NCBI RefSeq assembly: GCF_002941025.1
Contig: NZ_PTJS01000001.1
Coordinates: 496,001-560,000, forward strand
DNA length: 64,000 bases
From: Streptomyces sp. QL37
Lineage (GTDB): Bacteria > Actinomycetota > Actinomycetes > Streptomycetales > Streptomycetaceae
Direction: 5' to 3'
The position numbers and the translations under genes are program-made. Below the pieces are notes generated by a model that saw only the letters and a list, made by a program, of their open reading frames with translations, did not search any database and was not told where the DNA came from. Positions within the stretch are counted from its first letter, which is position 1; each line of letters opens with the position of its first letter. Positions 9,066 through 19,885 of the stretch are shown one piece after another.

Positions 9066-9847
9066 GCCGCTCGCGCCAGTGCCCGCCGGCCGGGTCCACC
9101 GTCCGTGCGGAGCGGCGGCAGGATCCGGATCTCGGCGGTGAGCCCCGCGGCCGTCACCACCCGCCACAGCGATGCGGCGAGCGGATCGTCCCCGACGAAC
9201 GCGGCGGCCCCCGCCGCGTTCGTCGTCGCCGTCCGGTAGCTGATGCGGACCGGGCGGACGGCGGAGCCCGCGTCGATCGCCGCCTGGAAGGCGGCGGGCC
9301 GGAACCGTCCGCCGCCGCTCCGGCCGCACCAGGTGCTGCCCTGCGGGAACACCGCGACCCGTGACCCCGAGGCCAGCGCCCCGGAGACGGCCCGCACCGC
9401 GTGCGGGAGGGCGCGCAGCCGGTCCCGCTCGATGAACAGGGTGCCGCCGAGCGCGGCGAGCGGCCCGAGCAGCGGCCAGCGCCTTATCTCGCTCTTGGCG
9501 ACCATCCGGGCGGGAAGCACCGCGGCCAGGAGCGGGATGTCCAGCCATGAGACGTGATTGGCGACCACGAGCTCGCCCGCCGGTGGCCGGGCCCGTCCCA
9601 CCGGGTGCCCGGTGACCCGTACGCGTACGCCGAAAGCCCGCACCACCGCGTAGGCCCACGGACGTATGAGCCGGTCACGGTGCGAGGGCCCCAGGAGCAG
9701 CACCGCCGGCACGCAGAGCACTCCCAGCAGGGTGAGGGCGCACCCTGCGATGAGCAGTGCGACGGCGCGCGGTGGCGGGCGCCTGGCGCCCTCGTGGTGC
9801 GCGCAGTCGCGCGGGGTGCAGGGTGCGACGGGCAGCCAGGCGCTCAT
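9008..9847 (-). CDS. olsA: PlsC-type lyso-ornithine-lipid O-acyltransferase (OlsA-like)
   Basis: The 279-residue protein has two N-terminal hydrophobic segments and the PlsC acyltransferase motifs NHVSWLDI (HX4D, about residue 90), FIERDR, and FPQGSTWCG (motif III). It follows an OlsB-like gene with a four-base overlap. OlsB makes lyso-ornithine lipid and OlsA adds the second, ester-linked fatty acid, so the pair probably makes ornithine lipids in the cytoplasmic membrane. I assign the symbol from this pairing; the PlsC family alone would not separate OlsA from a lysophosphatidate acyltransferase. The start is ATG 9847. The 3' end overlaps egtD by 58 bases tail to tail. Confidence 0.8.
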   Translation of the reverse strand: MSAWLPVAPCTPRDCAHHEGARRPPPRAVALLIAGCALTLLGVLCVPAVLLLGPSHRDRLIRPWAYAVVRAFGVRVRVTGHPVGRARPPAGELVVANHVSWLDIPLLAAVLPARMVAKSEIRRWPLLGPLAALGGTLFIERDRLRALPHAVRAVSGALASGSRVAVFPQGSTWCGRSGGGRFRPAAFQAAIDAGSAVRPVRISYRTATTNAAGAAAFVGDDPLAASLWRVVTAAGLTAEIRILPPLRTDGGPGRRALARAAQSAVASDSANLPAVSVHH

Positions 9848-10647
9848 CGCAGCGGGGCCAGCGAGAGGAAGTGGCGCAGGTAGCGCGGGTCGGTACGTCG
9901 CATCGAGAGCAGGACGTAGAGGTCCGCGACATCGAAGTCCGGGTCGTGGGCGGGGGCTCCGCAGACCCAGGCGCCGAGGCGCAGATAGCCGCGCAGCAGC
10001 GGAGGCAGTGCGGAGCGGCCGCCCACGCCGCCGCCGGGGTGGCCCGTGGTGTCCCAGAGGCGGTGGGGGGTGACCCAGTACTCCTCGGGAGCCAGGTGAC
10101 GGGTCCGTACGGTTTCCCAGCACCTGGCGGCCAGCGCTCCTCCGTCGGCGAGGGGCACGGAACAGCAGCCTGCCAGCCAGGTGTAGCCGGTGCGCTCCAT
10201 GTAGCGGGCGAGACCGGCCCAGATGAGGGCGATGACGGCACCGTCCCGGTGGGCCGGGTGGACGCAGGACCTCCCCACCTCGACGAGGTCGTCGCGGATC
10301 GGGCCGAGGCGGGCGAGGTCGAACTCCCCCTCCGCGTAGAGACCGCCCGCGAGCCTGGCACCCTCGGGCGGCAGCAGCCGGTAGGTGGCGACCACCTCTC
10401 CGGTGACCACCTCGCGCACCAGCAGGTGGTCGCAGTAGGCGTCGAAGGCGTCGCTGTCCAGGCCGGGTTCGGCGCTGTCGAGCCGGGCACCGAGCTCTCC
10501 GGCGAACACGAGGTGGCGCAGGCGCTGGGCGGCTCGTACGTCGTCCTGGCCGGTGGCCAGGGAGACCCGGTACCCCGAGGGAGCGCCGGCGGGGGTGGAG
10601 GGTGCGAGGGGTGTGGGGGCGGGGGAGGCGAGCGGCAGCACGGTCAT
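9844..10647 (-). CDS. olsB: L-ornithine N(alpha)-acyltransferase (OlsB-like)
   Basis: The 267-residue protein is of the OlsB/hemolysin-associated GNAT-like family: YRVSLATGQDDVRAAQRLRHLVF at the N terminus (residues about 26-48), a central VEVGRSCVHPAHR motif, and a late ALPPLLRGYLRLGAWVCG stretch. OlsB transfers a 3-hydroxyacyl group from acyl-ACP to the alpha-amino group of ornithine. It is the promoter-proximal gene of a two-gene operon with the OlsA-like gene (ATGA overlap). Ornithine lipids often replace phospholipids under phosphate limitation, but no PhoP box was recognised upstream. Confidence 0.82.
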   Translation of the reverse strand: MTVLPLASPAPTPLAPSTPAGAPSGYRVSLATGQDDVRAAQRLRHLVFAGELGARLDSAEPGLDSDAFDAYCDHLLVREVVTGEVVATYRLLPPEGARLAGGLYAEGEFDLARLGPIRDDLVEVGRSCVHPAHRDGAVIALIWAGLARYMERTGYTWLAGCCSVPLADGGALAARCWETVRTRHLAPEEYWVTPHRLWDTTGHPGGGVGGRSALPPLLRGYLRLGAWVCGAPAHDPDFDVADLYVLLSMRRTDPRYLRHFLSLAPLR

Positions 10648-10777
10648 GGCGGTCTCCGGGGACGGATCGGCTGGGCGGCCTGCGGCTGCCGCAGGAGTGC
10701 GACGGCCCGGCCCCCTACTTCTTCCGTGACCGGCTGGATTCGACGTGACCGCCGCGAAGCGAGGGGATGTGCGACGG

Positions 10778-10813
10778 CTGAATCCCCGGCTCGCGCGCGA
10801 GCCGGGGATTCAG
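10778..10813 (-). terminator. Perfect 36-nt palindromic hairpin after the sugar-binding lipoprotein gene
   Basis: Bases 10778-10795 and 10796-10813 are exact reverse complements (CTGAATCCCCGGCTCGCG and its complement), giving an 18-bp stem with essentially no loop. It sits eight bases beyond the stop of the minus-strand binding-protein gene and upstream of the ols pair, so it most likely ends that transcript. There is no U tract, as is common for Streptomyces terminators. Confidence 0.75.
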
Positions 10814-10820
10814 GGTCTCG

Positions 10821-12074
10821 TCAGCCGGTGATCAGCTTGGACGTGATGCTCTCGGACGCCTTCCTCGCCTCTTCCGCCGGGTCGCCGCCCTCCAGCACGG
10901 CCGTCATGTACGGCTTGATGGGGTTGTCCGCCTCGACGGCCGGCCAGTAGGGCGAATTGGGGGTGGCGCGGCCCTGAGTAGCGCCCTCCGCCATCGCGGA
11001 GGTTCCTTCCTGGCCTTCGACGACCCTCGCCAGGCCGGGCTTGTTGGGCACGTAACTCATGGCCCGGGCGAGCTCCGTCTGCCACTGCTCCCCCGCGAGG
11101 GCCTTGACGACCTCGATGCCCTCGCTCCGCTGGTCCGCGCCTTCGGGCACGATCAGGTCGGAGCCTCCGGTGAACACCGCGCCCGGCTTCTTCGCGCTCT
11201 TGCCGGGGATGGGGAAGTAGCCCAGCTTCCCCTTGAGTTCGGGGTTCCGCTGCTCGATGAGTGCGGCACTTCCGGGCACGGAGATGATCTGCGCGACGTC
11301 ACCCTCGGCGAACACATCGGTCTCCGGAGGCGTCTGTTCGTCGGCGTCCTTGGGTCCGTCGCCGAGCGCCTGAAGCGTCTTGTAGAAGTCCATGCCCCGC
11401 AGAGCGGCGGGTGAGTCGAGTGTGCCCTCCCAGTCGCCACCGCGGTCGTCCGCCAGTTCGCCGCCCTCGTCCCAGATGAAGCCGGCGAGTACGTACCAGT
11501 TCTGTCCGGCGAGGTAGATGCCCTGCCGGCCGCCCGTGTTCAGCCGCTCGCTGACGTCCACCCATTCCTCGCGGGTCCTGGGGAGTTCGGTGATACCCGC
11601 CTGCGCGAAGAGGTCCTTGTTGTAGATCACGACGCGGTTGGCCGCGTACCAGGGGATTCCGTACTGTCCGCCGTTGACCTTGCCCGGCTCCGCGAGTCCC
11701 GGCAGCCAGTCCTCGCCGCCGAGGTCGCGCATCGATTCCAGGGTGAGATCGCGCAGTTCGCCGCTCTCCGCGTACTGCGCGACCTGGGTGTTGCCGACCT
11801 CGATGACGTCCGGCGCGTCGTCGCCCTCGAGTGCCTTCAGAACCTTGGGGCCGATGCCGCCCCACTCCTGGAGGATGAACTCCAGTTCGACCGAGGGGTG
11901 CTCCGCCTCGTACGACTCCTTGAAGCTGTCCAGGAAGCTCTGGGAGGCACTGCCCTTCATCAGCCACACCGTCACGGTGCTGCTGTCGGTGCCCGTACCG
12001 GGAAGGTAGCCGCAGCCGCTCAGGGCGACGGAGGAAACGAGCGCGACGGCTCCGGCCAGTATGCGGATCTTCAC
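10821..12074 (-). CDS. DasA/NgcE-like sugar ABC transporter substrate-binding lipoprotein
   Basis: The 417-residue protein has a lipoprotein signal with lipobox LSGC at about residue 17, then the family 1 solute-binding pattern (TVTVWLMKGSASQSFLDSF, DAPDVIEVGNTQVAQY, YGIPWYAANRVVIYNK). These blocks resemble DasA-type chitobiose-binding proteins of Streptomyces. No permease or ATPase gene is adjacent, so it would have to use distant membrane components. The start is GTG 12074, with an AGAAGGTGA ribosome binding site just upstream; the frame is open to 12191 but the extension lacks homology. A DasR-like box lies about 92-105 bases upstream. Ligand assignment is inference. Confidence 0.85.
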   Translation of the reverse strand: MKIRILAGAVALVSSVALSGCGYLPGTGTDSSTVTVWLMKGSASQSFLDSFKESYEAEHPSVELEFILQEWGGIGPKVLKALEGDDAPDVIEVGNTQVAQYAESGELRDLTLESMRDLGGEDWLPGLAEPGKVNGGQYGIPWYAANRVVIYNKDLFAQAGITELPRTREEWVDVSERLNTGGRQGIYLAGQNWYVLAGFIWDEGGELADDRGGDWEGTLDSPAALRGMDFYKTLQALGDGPKDADEQTPPETDVFAEGDVAQIISVPGSAALIEQRNPELKGKLGYFPIPGKSAKKPGAVFTGGSDLIVPEGADQRSEGIEVVKALAGEQWQTELARAMSYVPNKPGLARVVEGQEGTSAMAEGATQGRATPNSPYWPAVEADNPIKPYMTAVLEGGDPAEEARKASESITSKLITG

Positions 12075-12165
12075 GGGGGTCACCTTCTGCGAAACGGCAC
12101 GACGAATGACAGGACCCGGGTGGGGGGACTGCGGGCGGCGCTCGCACGGGTGTATGGACCGGAGT

Positions 12166-12179
12166 TTGGTATGGACCAA
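12166..12179. promoter_or_regulatory. Putative DasR-responsive (dre-like) element
   Basis: TTGGTATGGACCAA is an inverted repeat with 5-bp arms (TTGGT/ACCAA). On the minus strand the core TGGTCCATACCA matches the DasR consensus TGGTCTAGACCA at 10 of 12 positions. It lies between the divergent binding-protein and dodecin genes. The half-site TATGGACC recurs at 12153-12160. Regulation by DasR is inference from the similarity and from the DasA-like gene it precedes. Confidence 0.5.
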
Positions 12180-12276
12180 TGGGCAGGTCAAGCCCCGTTC
12201 CGTCGCGGATCGCGGGCGGATACCTCGCGCTCCGACCCGGAGTGAGGCACCGTGGAACCACGAAAGGAGACATTAG

Positions 12277-12492
12277 ATGTCTAATCACACCTACCGGGTC
12301 ACCGAGATCGTAGGAACCTCCGAGGAGGGTCTCGACGCGGCGATCCGGAACGGCGTCGCAAGAGCCTCCGAAACGTTGCACAATCTCGACTGGTTCGAGA
12401 TGACGCAGGTCCGCGGCCATATCGAGGACGGCCGCATCGCCCACTACCAGGTGGGGCTCAAAGTCGGCTTCCGCCTCGACGAGAAGGCCTGA
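12277..12492 (+). CDS. Dodecin family protein
   Basis: The 71-residue product matches dodecins, small proteins that form hollow dodecamers binding flavins or CoA. It has the expected layout: beta strand YRVTEIVGTS, a helix EGLDAAIRNGVARAS, then LDWFEMTQVRGHIEDG, where the Trp is the flavin-stacking residue, and a final strand YQVGLKVGFRLD. It has a clear AAAGGAG ribosome binding site before ATG 12277. It is divergent from the sugar-binding lipoprotein and convergent with the HAD gene. Confidence 0.92.
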   Translation: MSNHTYRVTEIVGTSEEGLDAAIRNGVARASETLHNLDWFEMTQVRGHIEDGRIAHYQVGLKVGFRLDEKA

Positions 12493-12540
12493 CCCGGTTC
12501 GCACGCGGACCGGACCGGGCGTCACCGCGGCCGGTCGAGG

Positions 12541-13029
12541 TCAGGTGCGCCCCTGGCGCTCCTGCGCGTCCTTCATCGACGGCGGCGCAACGGCCCACCG
12601 GGCGCGTACGACCGTGAACCCGGCCCGCTCGGCGGCGTCGCACACCAACTCGTCGTCGTCGACGAGGACACGCACCTCGCGCTCCCGGCCGAGCCGCTCC
12701 AGGACCTCCAGCTTGGTACGGCGCGCCGGCCGCCGGTCGGCGTTGCGGCGCATGTGGACGCTGCCCTTCGGCAGCCCGTGCCGCTCCAGCCAGGCCAGAG
12801 TGTCCCTGCGGCATTTCTCGGGCCGGCCGGTCAGATAGACGATCTCGCACTCCTCGGCGGTCGTCAGGACCAGGCTCACACCCTCCTCCAGCGGGGGGTC
12901 GTGGGGTGCCGCCGAGAAGAACCCGTCCCAGTCGCGCCGCGAGCCCTCGAGGAAGTGCTGCCGGTGGGCGCTGTCGGCGAGCGTGCCGTCAAGGTCGAAT
13001 ACGGCCACCGGCCGGGTGTCGTCAGTCAC
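12541..13029 (-). CDS. HAD-superfamily phosphatase (polynucleotide kinase 3'-phosphatase-like)
   Basis: The 162-residue protein begins with the HAD motif I FDLDGTLADS, has motif II in IVYLTGRPEK and a late VLVDDDELVCDAAERAG motif IV. This pattern resembles the stand-alone phosphatase domain related to T4 polynucleotide kinase. The substrate cannot be told. Two in-frame GTG codons (13038 and 13029) are possible. I prefer 13029 because a TAGGGT -10 element ends seven bases before it, the same leaderless layout as in several other genes here. It is convergent with dodecin. Confidence 0.82.
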   Translation of the reverse strand: MTDDTRPVAVFDLDGTLADSAHRQHFLEGSRRDWDGFFSAAPHDPPLEEGVSLVLTTAEECEIVYLTGRPEKCRRDTLAWLERHGLPKGSVHMRRNADRRPARRTKLEVLERLGREREVRVLVDDDELVCDAAERAGFTVVRARWAVAPPSMKDAQERQGRT

Positions 13030-13093
13030 GACGCCCACCCTAGAAGCCGCCCGCGCGCGGGCGGCGTTCGCCCCGGGGAGGAGCGGCGGGCCC

Positions 13094-13420
13094 TCAGCGC
13101 CCCAGGGCCTTGCGCAGCTGCTCCTTGGTCATCGAGGAACGGCCCTCGACGTTGCGCTTCTTGGCCTCCTCGTACAGCTGGTCCTTCGTCGGCCCCTGCG
13201 CCCCGCTGTGGGAGCGCTGCCCACCGCGCTCGGAGGCGGATTTGGGGTCCCGGAGGGACGCCCGGCTCGCGGTCCTGGACTCCCCCGAGCGGGCGCGCTC
13301 CTTGTTGACCGTGCGCGCCGCGATCTCCTTGGCACGCTTCGTGGACGTGCCGCGCTCCTCGGCACCTTCCTTGATGTGCTCGTACTGACGTTCGCGCTTG
13401 GAGCTGGATCCTGCGGGCAT
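13094..13420 (-). CDS. Small basic protein with Rho N-terminal/SAP-like C terminus
   Basis: The 108-residue product is highly charged. The N-terminal half (SSKRERQYEHIKEGAEERG and KRAKEIAARTVNKERA) is a KGG/plasmid-stabilisation-like region common in actinobacteria. The C terminus PTKDQLYEEAKKRNVEGRS plus MTKEQLRKALGR fits a Rho termination factor N-terminal-like helical motif that binds nucleic acid. The start is ATG 13420 rather than the upstream opening at 13468 because conserved sequence begins there and AGGAGAGG precedes it. Its function is unknown; DNA or RNA binding is an inference. Confidence 0.75.
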   Translation of the reverse strand: MPAGSSSKRERQYEHIKEGAEERGTSTKRAKEIAARTVNKERARSGESRTASRASLRDPKSASERGGQRSHSGAQGPTKDQLYEEAKKRNVEGRSSMTKEQLRKALGR

Positions 13421-13626
13421 GGCACCTCTCCTCACTCTCGGACGACGGTGGTGACCCGCCGCACCCACTACCCCACACCGTGGCCCCCATGCCTGCCGGG
13501 CGAGAGGTCCGAACGGGGCACGGGGCCGGCCCGCGCGCGTGGCGGAGCGTGGCCGCTCGAGATGCAGGCGGGGCCGGGCGCTGCTTCGCTGGTGGGGTCC
13601 GCTCCCCCACAGATCCAGGAGTGATC

Positions 13627-13818
13627 ATGAGCGTTGCAGGTGAGTCCGGCGGCCGTGCCAAGCAGCTGCGTGCCAAGGCGCAGGAACTGAACGAGGCCGC
13701 GGAACGTGCCACCGACCCGGAGCAGCGGCAGCGGCTCCAGGACAAGGCCCGCCGCCTGCGGGAGCAGAGCGAGCAGGAGAGCTCGATGACGGACCGCGGC
13801 ATGGACCCGATGGTGTAG
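13627..13818 (+). CDS. Small coiled-coil protein (DUF6381-like)
   Basis: This 63-residue protein starts at ATG 13627. It is mostly one charged helix (RAKQLRAKAQELNEAAERAT, then PEQRQRLQDKARRLREQSEQ) and ends in a short acidic, Met-rich tail. It looks like the small Streptomyces family annotated as DUF6381; I recall this from similar sequences and have not checked it. No function is known. It is divergent from the basic protein at 13094-13420, separated by about 206 bases that hold the two promoters and nothing else I can recognise. Confidence 0.65.
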   Translation: MSVAGESGGRAKQLRAKAQELNEAAERATDPEQRQRLQDKARRLREQSEQESSMTDRGMDPMV

Positions 13819-13917
13819 GGGCCGGCACCCCGCGCTGCCGGTGGTCCGTCCGCGTGCGGGAGGATCACCGGCAGAAGCATGCCCACCCCACTGATCCCCC
13901 ACGGAGCCGCACCGCCG

Positions 13918-16344
13918 ATGTCCACCTCCCATGATCCGTACGTCCGGGTACGCGGCGCGCGTGAACACAACCTCCGCGACGTGGACGTCGACATCCCGCG
14001 CGACACCCTCGCGGTCTTCACCGGCGTCTCGGGCTCGGGCAAGTCCTCCCTGGCGTTCGGGACGATCTACGCGGAGGCCCAGCGCCGGTACTTCGAGTCC
14101 GTCGCCCCGTACGCCCGCCGGCTGATCCACCAGGTCGGGGCACCGGACGTGGGTGAGATCACCGGTCTGCCGCCGGCGGTGTCCCTGGAGCAGCGCCGTT
14201 CCGCACCCGGGTCTCGTTCCTCGGTGGGTACGGTCACCACGCTCTCCAACTCCCTGCGCATGCTCTTCTCACGTGCCGGTGACTATCCGCCCGGCGCCGA
14301 ACGGCTCGACTCGGACTCCTTCTCCCCCAACACGGCGGCCGGGGCGTGCCCCGAGTGCCACGGCCTGGGGCGCGTCCACCGCACCACGGAGGAACTGCTC
14401 GTCCCGGACCCTTCGTTGTCGATCCGCGACGGAGCGATCGCGGCGTGGCCCGGGGCCTGGCAGGGCAAGAATCTCCGTGATGTGCTGGACGCCCTCGGCT
14501 ACGACATCGGGCGCCCGTGGCGGGAGCTGGACCCGGCGGACCGCGAATGGATCCTGTTCACCGACGAGCAGCCGGTGGTGACGGTCCATCCGGTGCGCGA
14601 CGCGGGCCGCATCCAGCGCCCGTACCAGGGTACGTACATGAGCGCGCGCCGCTACGTGATGCACACGTTCGCGGATTCCAGGAGCCGGACGCTGCGGACT
14701 AAGGCGGAGCGCTTCCTGACGAGTGCGCCGTGCCCGGTGTGCGGGGGCAGCCGGCTGCGGCCGGAGGCCATGGCGGTCACGTTCGCCGGCCGTACGATCG
14801 CCGATCTCGTCGCACTGCCCCTGAACTCCCTCACCGAGGTACTGCTGGAGGCGGGCGGCGGGAGTGACACGGCGCGGGTGCTGACGGCCGATCTGCTGGC
14901 CAGGATCGGACCGGTCACCGAGCTGGGTCTCGGCTACCTCAGCCTCGACCGTACGGCCCCGACCCTGTCGTCGGGCGAACTGCAGCGGCTCAGGCTGGCC
15001 ACCCAGCTGCGCTCGGGACTCTTCGGCGTCGTCTATGTGCTGGACGAGCCGTCGGCGGGCCTCCATCCGGCCGACACGGAGGCGCTGCTCGGCGTGCTCG
15101 GCAGGCTCAGGCAGGCGGGGAACTCGGTGTTCGTGGTGGAACACCAGATGGATGTGGTGCGGCAGGCCGACTGGCTGGTGGACGTGGGGCCTCTGGCCGG
15201 CGAGCACGGAGGCCGGGTCCTGCACAGCGGTCCTCCGGCGGACCTCGCCGGGGTGGCCGCGTCCGCGACCCGGCGGTTCCTCTTCGACGAGGACCCGGCG
15301 CCGGAGCGCGAGCCGCGCACGCCCTCGGGGTGGATCACGCTGCGCGGGGTGGACCTGCACAACGTGCGCGGCGTCGACGCAGCGTTCCCGCTGGGTGTGC
15401 TGACGGCGGTCACCGGGGTGTCGGGGTCGGGCAAGTCGACCCTCGTCGGCCAGGTCCTGGCCGGGGCGCTGGCCGACCGGCGGCCGGCGGAGGCCCCGGA
15501 GGATCCTGCCGCACCGGTGGCGCGGGGCTGCGCGTCGGCGGAGGGCCTGGACGCGGTGGACCGGCTCGTGCAGGTGGACCAGCGGCCCATCGGCCGTACG
15601 CCGCGGTCCAACCTGGCCACGTACACAGGGCTGTTCGACGTCGTACGGAGGCTGTTCGCGGAGACGGAGACCGCGCGGGACCGGAAGTACCGGGCTGGCC
15701 GGTTCTCGTTCAATGTGGCGGGCGGGCGGTGCGAGACCTGTCAGGGCGAGGGGTTCGTCTCGGTCGAGCTGCTCTTCCTGCCCAGTACGTACGCTCCCTG
15801 CCCGGACTGTCACGGCGCGCGCTACAACCCGCAGACGCTGGAGGTGACTCTGCGCGGGCTCACGATCGCCGAGGTGCTGGACCTGACGGTGGAGGCGGCG
15901 GCGGAGTTCCTCGCCGGGACTCCGGCGGCCGAGCGCAGCCTGCGGGCGCTGCTCGACGTGGGGCTCGGCTATCTGCGTCTGGGCCAGCCGGCGACGGAGC
16001 TGTCGGGCGGTGAGGCTCAGCGGATCAAGCTCGCCACGGAGCTCCAACGTGCCCGTCGGGGGCACACCCTCTATCTGCTGGACGAGCCGACGACAGGGCT
16101 GCATCCGGCCGACGTCGAGGTGCTGATGCGGCAGTTGCACGGGCTCGTGGACGCGGGGAACTCCGTGGTGGTCGTGGAGCACGACATGGCGGTGGTGGCC
16201 GGCGCGGACCGGGTGATCGACCTGGGGCCCGGCGGCGGGGACCGGGGCGGCCGGATCGTCGCCACCGGCACACCGCGTGAGGTGGCCCGGGCGGCGGGGA
16301 GCCGTACGGCCGCTTACCTGGCCAGGGCGCTGCGGACGGGCTGA
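13918..16344 (+). CDS. Short UvrA-like ABC ATPase (UvrA2/drug-resistance type)
   Basis: The 808-residue protein has two ABC ATPase halves with Walker A motifs GVSGSGKSSLAFG (about residue 35) and GVSGSGKSTLVG (about 505), ABC signatures LSSGELQRL and LSGGEAQRIKLA, and Walker B VLDEPSAGLHP and LLDEPTTGLHP. Zinc-finger pairs CPECHGLG/CPVCGGS and CETCQGEG/CPDCHGAR are present. It is 130-150 residues shorter than housekeeping UvrA, fitting the class II UvrA paralogues thought to act in DNA damage or DNA-intercalator tolerance. The start could also be ATG 13879; 13918 is closer to the conserved region. It is convergent with sdhB. Confidence 0.88.
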   Translation: MSTSHDPYVRVRGAREHNLRDVDVDIPRDTLAVFTGVSGSGKSSLAFGTIYAEAQRRYFESVAPYARRLIHQVGAPDVGEITGLPPAVSLEQRRSAPGSRSSVGTVTTLSNSLRMLFSRAGDYPPGAERLDSDSFSPNTAAGACPECHGLGRVHRTTEELLVPDPSLSIRDGAIAAWPGAWQGKNLRDVLDALGYDIGRPWRELDPADREWILFTDEQPVVTVHPVRDAGRIQRPYQGTYMSARRYVMHTFADSRSRTLRTKAERFLTSAPCPVCGGSRLRPEAMAVTFAGRTIADLVALPLNSLTEVLLEAGGGSDTARVLTADLLARIGPVTELGLGYLSLDRTAPTLSSGELQRLRLATQLRSGLFGVVYVLDEPSAGLHPADTEALLGVLGRLRQAGNSVFVVEHQMDVVRQADWLVDVGPLAGEHGGRVLHSGPPADLAGVAASATRRFLFDEDPAPEREPRTPSGWITLRGVDLHNVRGVDAAFPLGVLTAVTGVSGSGKSTLVGQVLAGALADRRPAEAPEDPAAPVARGCASAEGLDAVDRLVQVDQRPIGRTPRSNLATYTGLFDVVRRLFAETETARDRKYRAGRFSFNVAGGRCETCQGEGFVSVELLFLPSTYAPCPDCHGARYNPQTLEVTLRGLTIAEVLDLTVEAAAEFLAGTPAAERSLRALLDVGLGYLRLGQPATELSGGEAQRIKLATELQRARRGHTLYLLDEPTTGLHPADVEVLMRQLHGLVDAGNSVVVVEHDMAVVAGADRVIDLGPGGGDRGGRIVATGTPREVARAAGSRTAAYLARALRTG

Positions 16345-16387
16345 CTCCCCGCATCGGACGGGCCGGCTCCTCACCGCGGGGGCGGGG

Positions 16388-17130
16388 TCAGCGGCGCACC
16401 TTGCGGTTGGCGCGCAGCCACTCCTTGTTCATCGCGGTGATCGACGGCAGTGGGATGCCCTTGGGGCAGGCGGTGGCGCACTCGCCGGTGAGGGTGCAGC
16501 CACCGAAGCCCTCGTCGTCCATGGTGGCGACCATGTCGAGCACCCGGGTCTCGCGCTCGGGCGCGCCCTGCGGGAGCACGTTGAGGTGGTTGACCTTGGC
16601 GGAGGTGAAGAGCATCGCCGAGCCGTTCGGGCAGGCCGCGACGCAGGCGCCGCAGCCGATGCACTCCGCGTGCTCGAAGGCCGAGTCGGCGTCCGGCTTG
16701 GGCACCGGAGTGGCGTGCGCGTCGGGCGCCGTGCCGGTGGGCGCCGAGATGTATCCGCCCGCCTGGATGATCCGGTCGAAGGACGAGCGGTCGACGACGA
16801 GGTCCTTGACGACCGGGAAGGCCGAGGCGCGCCACGGCTCGATGTCGATCGTGTCGCCGTCGTCGAAGGACCGCATGTGGAGCTGGCAGGTGGTGGTCCG
16901 CTCCGGGCCGTGGGCGTCGCCGTTGATGACGAGGCTGCACGCGCCGCAGATGCCTTCACGGCAGTCGTGGTCGAAGGCGACGGGCTCGTCCCCGCCGAGG
17001 ATGAGCTCCTCGTTGAGGGTGTCGAGCATCTCCAGGAACGACATGTCCCGTGAGATGCCGTCGACTTCGTAGGTGGCCATGGCGCCGGGCGCCTCGGCGT
17101 TCTGCTGGCGCCAGACGCGCAGGGTGAGCT

Positions 17131-17134
<4 letters not shown>
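16388..17134 (-). CDS. sdhB: Succinate dehydrogenase/fumarate reductase iron-sulfur subunit
   Basis: The 248-residue protein carries the three SdhB clusters: [2Fe-2S] ligands in CREGICGAC (about residue 58), [4Fe-4S] and [3Fe-4S] ligands in [14 protein letters not shown] (about 150) and [15 protein letters not shown] (about 213). It transfers electrons from SdhA to the membrane cytochrome. The ATG at 17134 overlaps the sdhA stop (ATGA). It is the last gene of sdhCAB. The single large cytochrome subunit and the sequence type place it with the type B enzymes that use menaquinone; Streptomyces also has a separate housekeeping SDH elsewhere. Confidence 0.95.
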
Positions 17135-19080
<1,946 letters not shown>

Positions 19081-19081
19081 G

Positions 19082-19789
19082 TCAGCTCACCACTCCGGTC
19101 ATCACGGCGACGGGCACGGAGACGAAGCCGGCCGTCAGCACCACTGCGAGGACATTGGCGAGAGTCTTCAGGACGCGGTCCCGGGTCGCGCTGCCCACGC
19201 CGAGGGTCTGCGCCGCACTCCAGAACCCGTGCTGCACGTGCAGGCCCAGCGCGAGCACGGCGACGATGTAGATGACGTTGCCGTACCAGGTCGAGAAGGT
19301 GTCGAGCACGTTCTGGTAGGGGTGCCCGGCCTGGAATCCGCCGGTGTGCACGGTGCCGGTCGTGAGGTCCAGGATGTGCCAGACGATGAACAGCGCGAGG
19401 ATGATGCCGCCGTAGCGCATGGTGCGCGTCGCGTAGCTCGCACGCGCCTTCCTGTGGACGTACGCCGTCGGGCGCGCCCTGAGGTCCCGTCGGCTCAGCT
19501 GGTAGGCGGAGACGGCGTGCAGGACGACGGCCGCGACGAGTACCACGCGGACGATCCACAGCGCCCACTCGTAGTGCAGGAAGGGCTCGCCGAGGGTCCG
19601 GAGCCAGTGCGCGTAGTGATTGAACTCGCCGGATCCGAAGAAGATCTTCAGGTTGCCCAGCATGTGGACCACCAGATAACCGAGCATGATCAGGCCGCTC
19701 ACAGCCATGATCGTCTTCTTGCCGACGGACGAGTCCCAGAGCGTACGCGTCATGGACGGCCGTCGGTCCGTCCGCGTTGCCAATGCCAT
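19082..19789 (-). CDS. sdhC: Succinate dehydrogenase cytochrome b subunit (type B)
   Basis: The 235-residue membrane protein has about five transmembrane segments with conserved heme-ligand histidines ([56 protein letters not shown]). This is the single-subunit, di-heme type B anchor that reacts with menaquinone. The start is ATG 19789; a longer frame to 19819 is possible but the conserved region starts later. It heads the sdhCAB operon and is divergent from a LysR regulator with a shared inverted-repeat operator. Confidence 0.93.
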   Translation of the reverse strand: MALATRTDRRPSMTRTLWDSSVGKKTIMAVSGLIMLGYLVVHMLGNLKIFFGSGEFNHYAHWLRTLGEPFLHYEWALWIVRVVLVAAVVLHAVSAYQLSRRDLRARPTAYVHRKARASYATRTMRYGGIILALFIVWHILDLTTGTVHTGGFQAGHPYQNVLDTFSTWYGNVIYIVAVLALGLHVQHGFWSAAQTLGVGSATRDRVLKTLANVLAVVLTAGFVSVPVAVMTGVVS

Positions 19790-19844
19790 GGACACGACGC
19801 TAGAGCCGGAAGCCATCATCAGTCCAAGACATGAAATGACTCAT

Positions 19845-19867
19845 CTCCATAGGCACAGACTATGGAG
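19845..19867. promoter_or_regulatory. LysR-type operator in the sdhC/LysR intergenic region
   Basis: CTCCATA and TATGGAG form a perfect 7-bp inverted repeat separated by nine bases, and the centre contains the T-N11-A signature of LysR-type binding sites. It lies in the 96-base gap between sdhC and the LysR gene, about six bases upstream of the likely TAGAGT -10 of the regulator, so it probably serves autoregulation and control of sdhCAB. Assignment is inference from position and symmetry. Confidence 0.65.
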
Positions 19868-19885
19868 TTCGCTAGAGTCGGCCAC

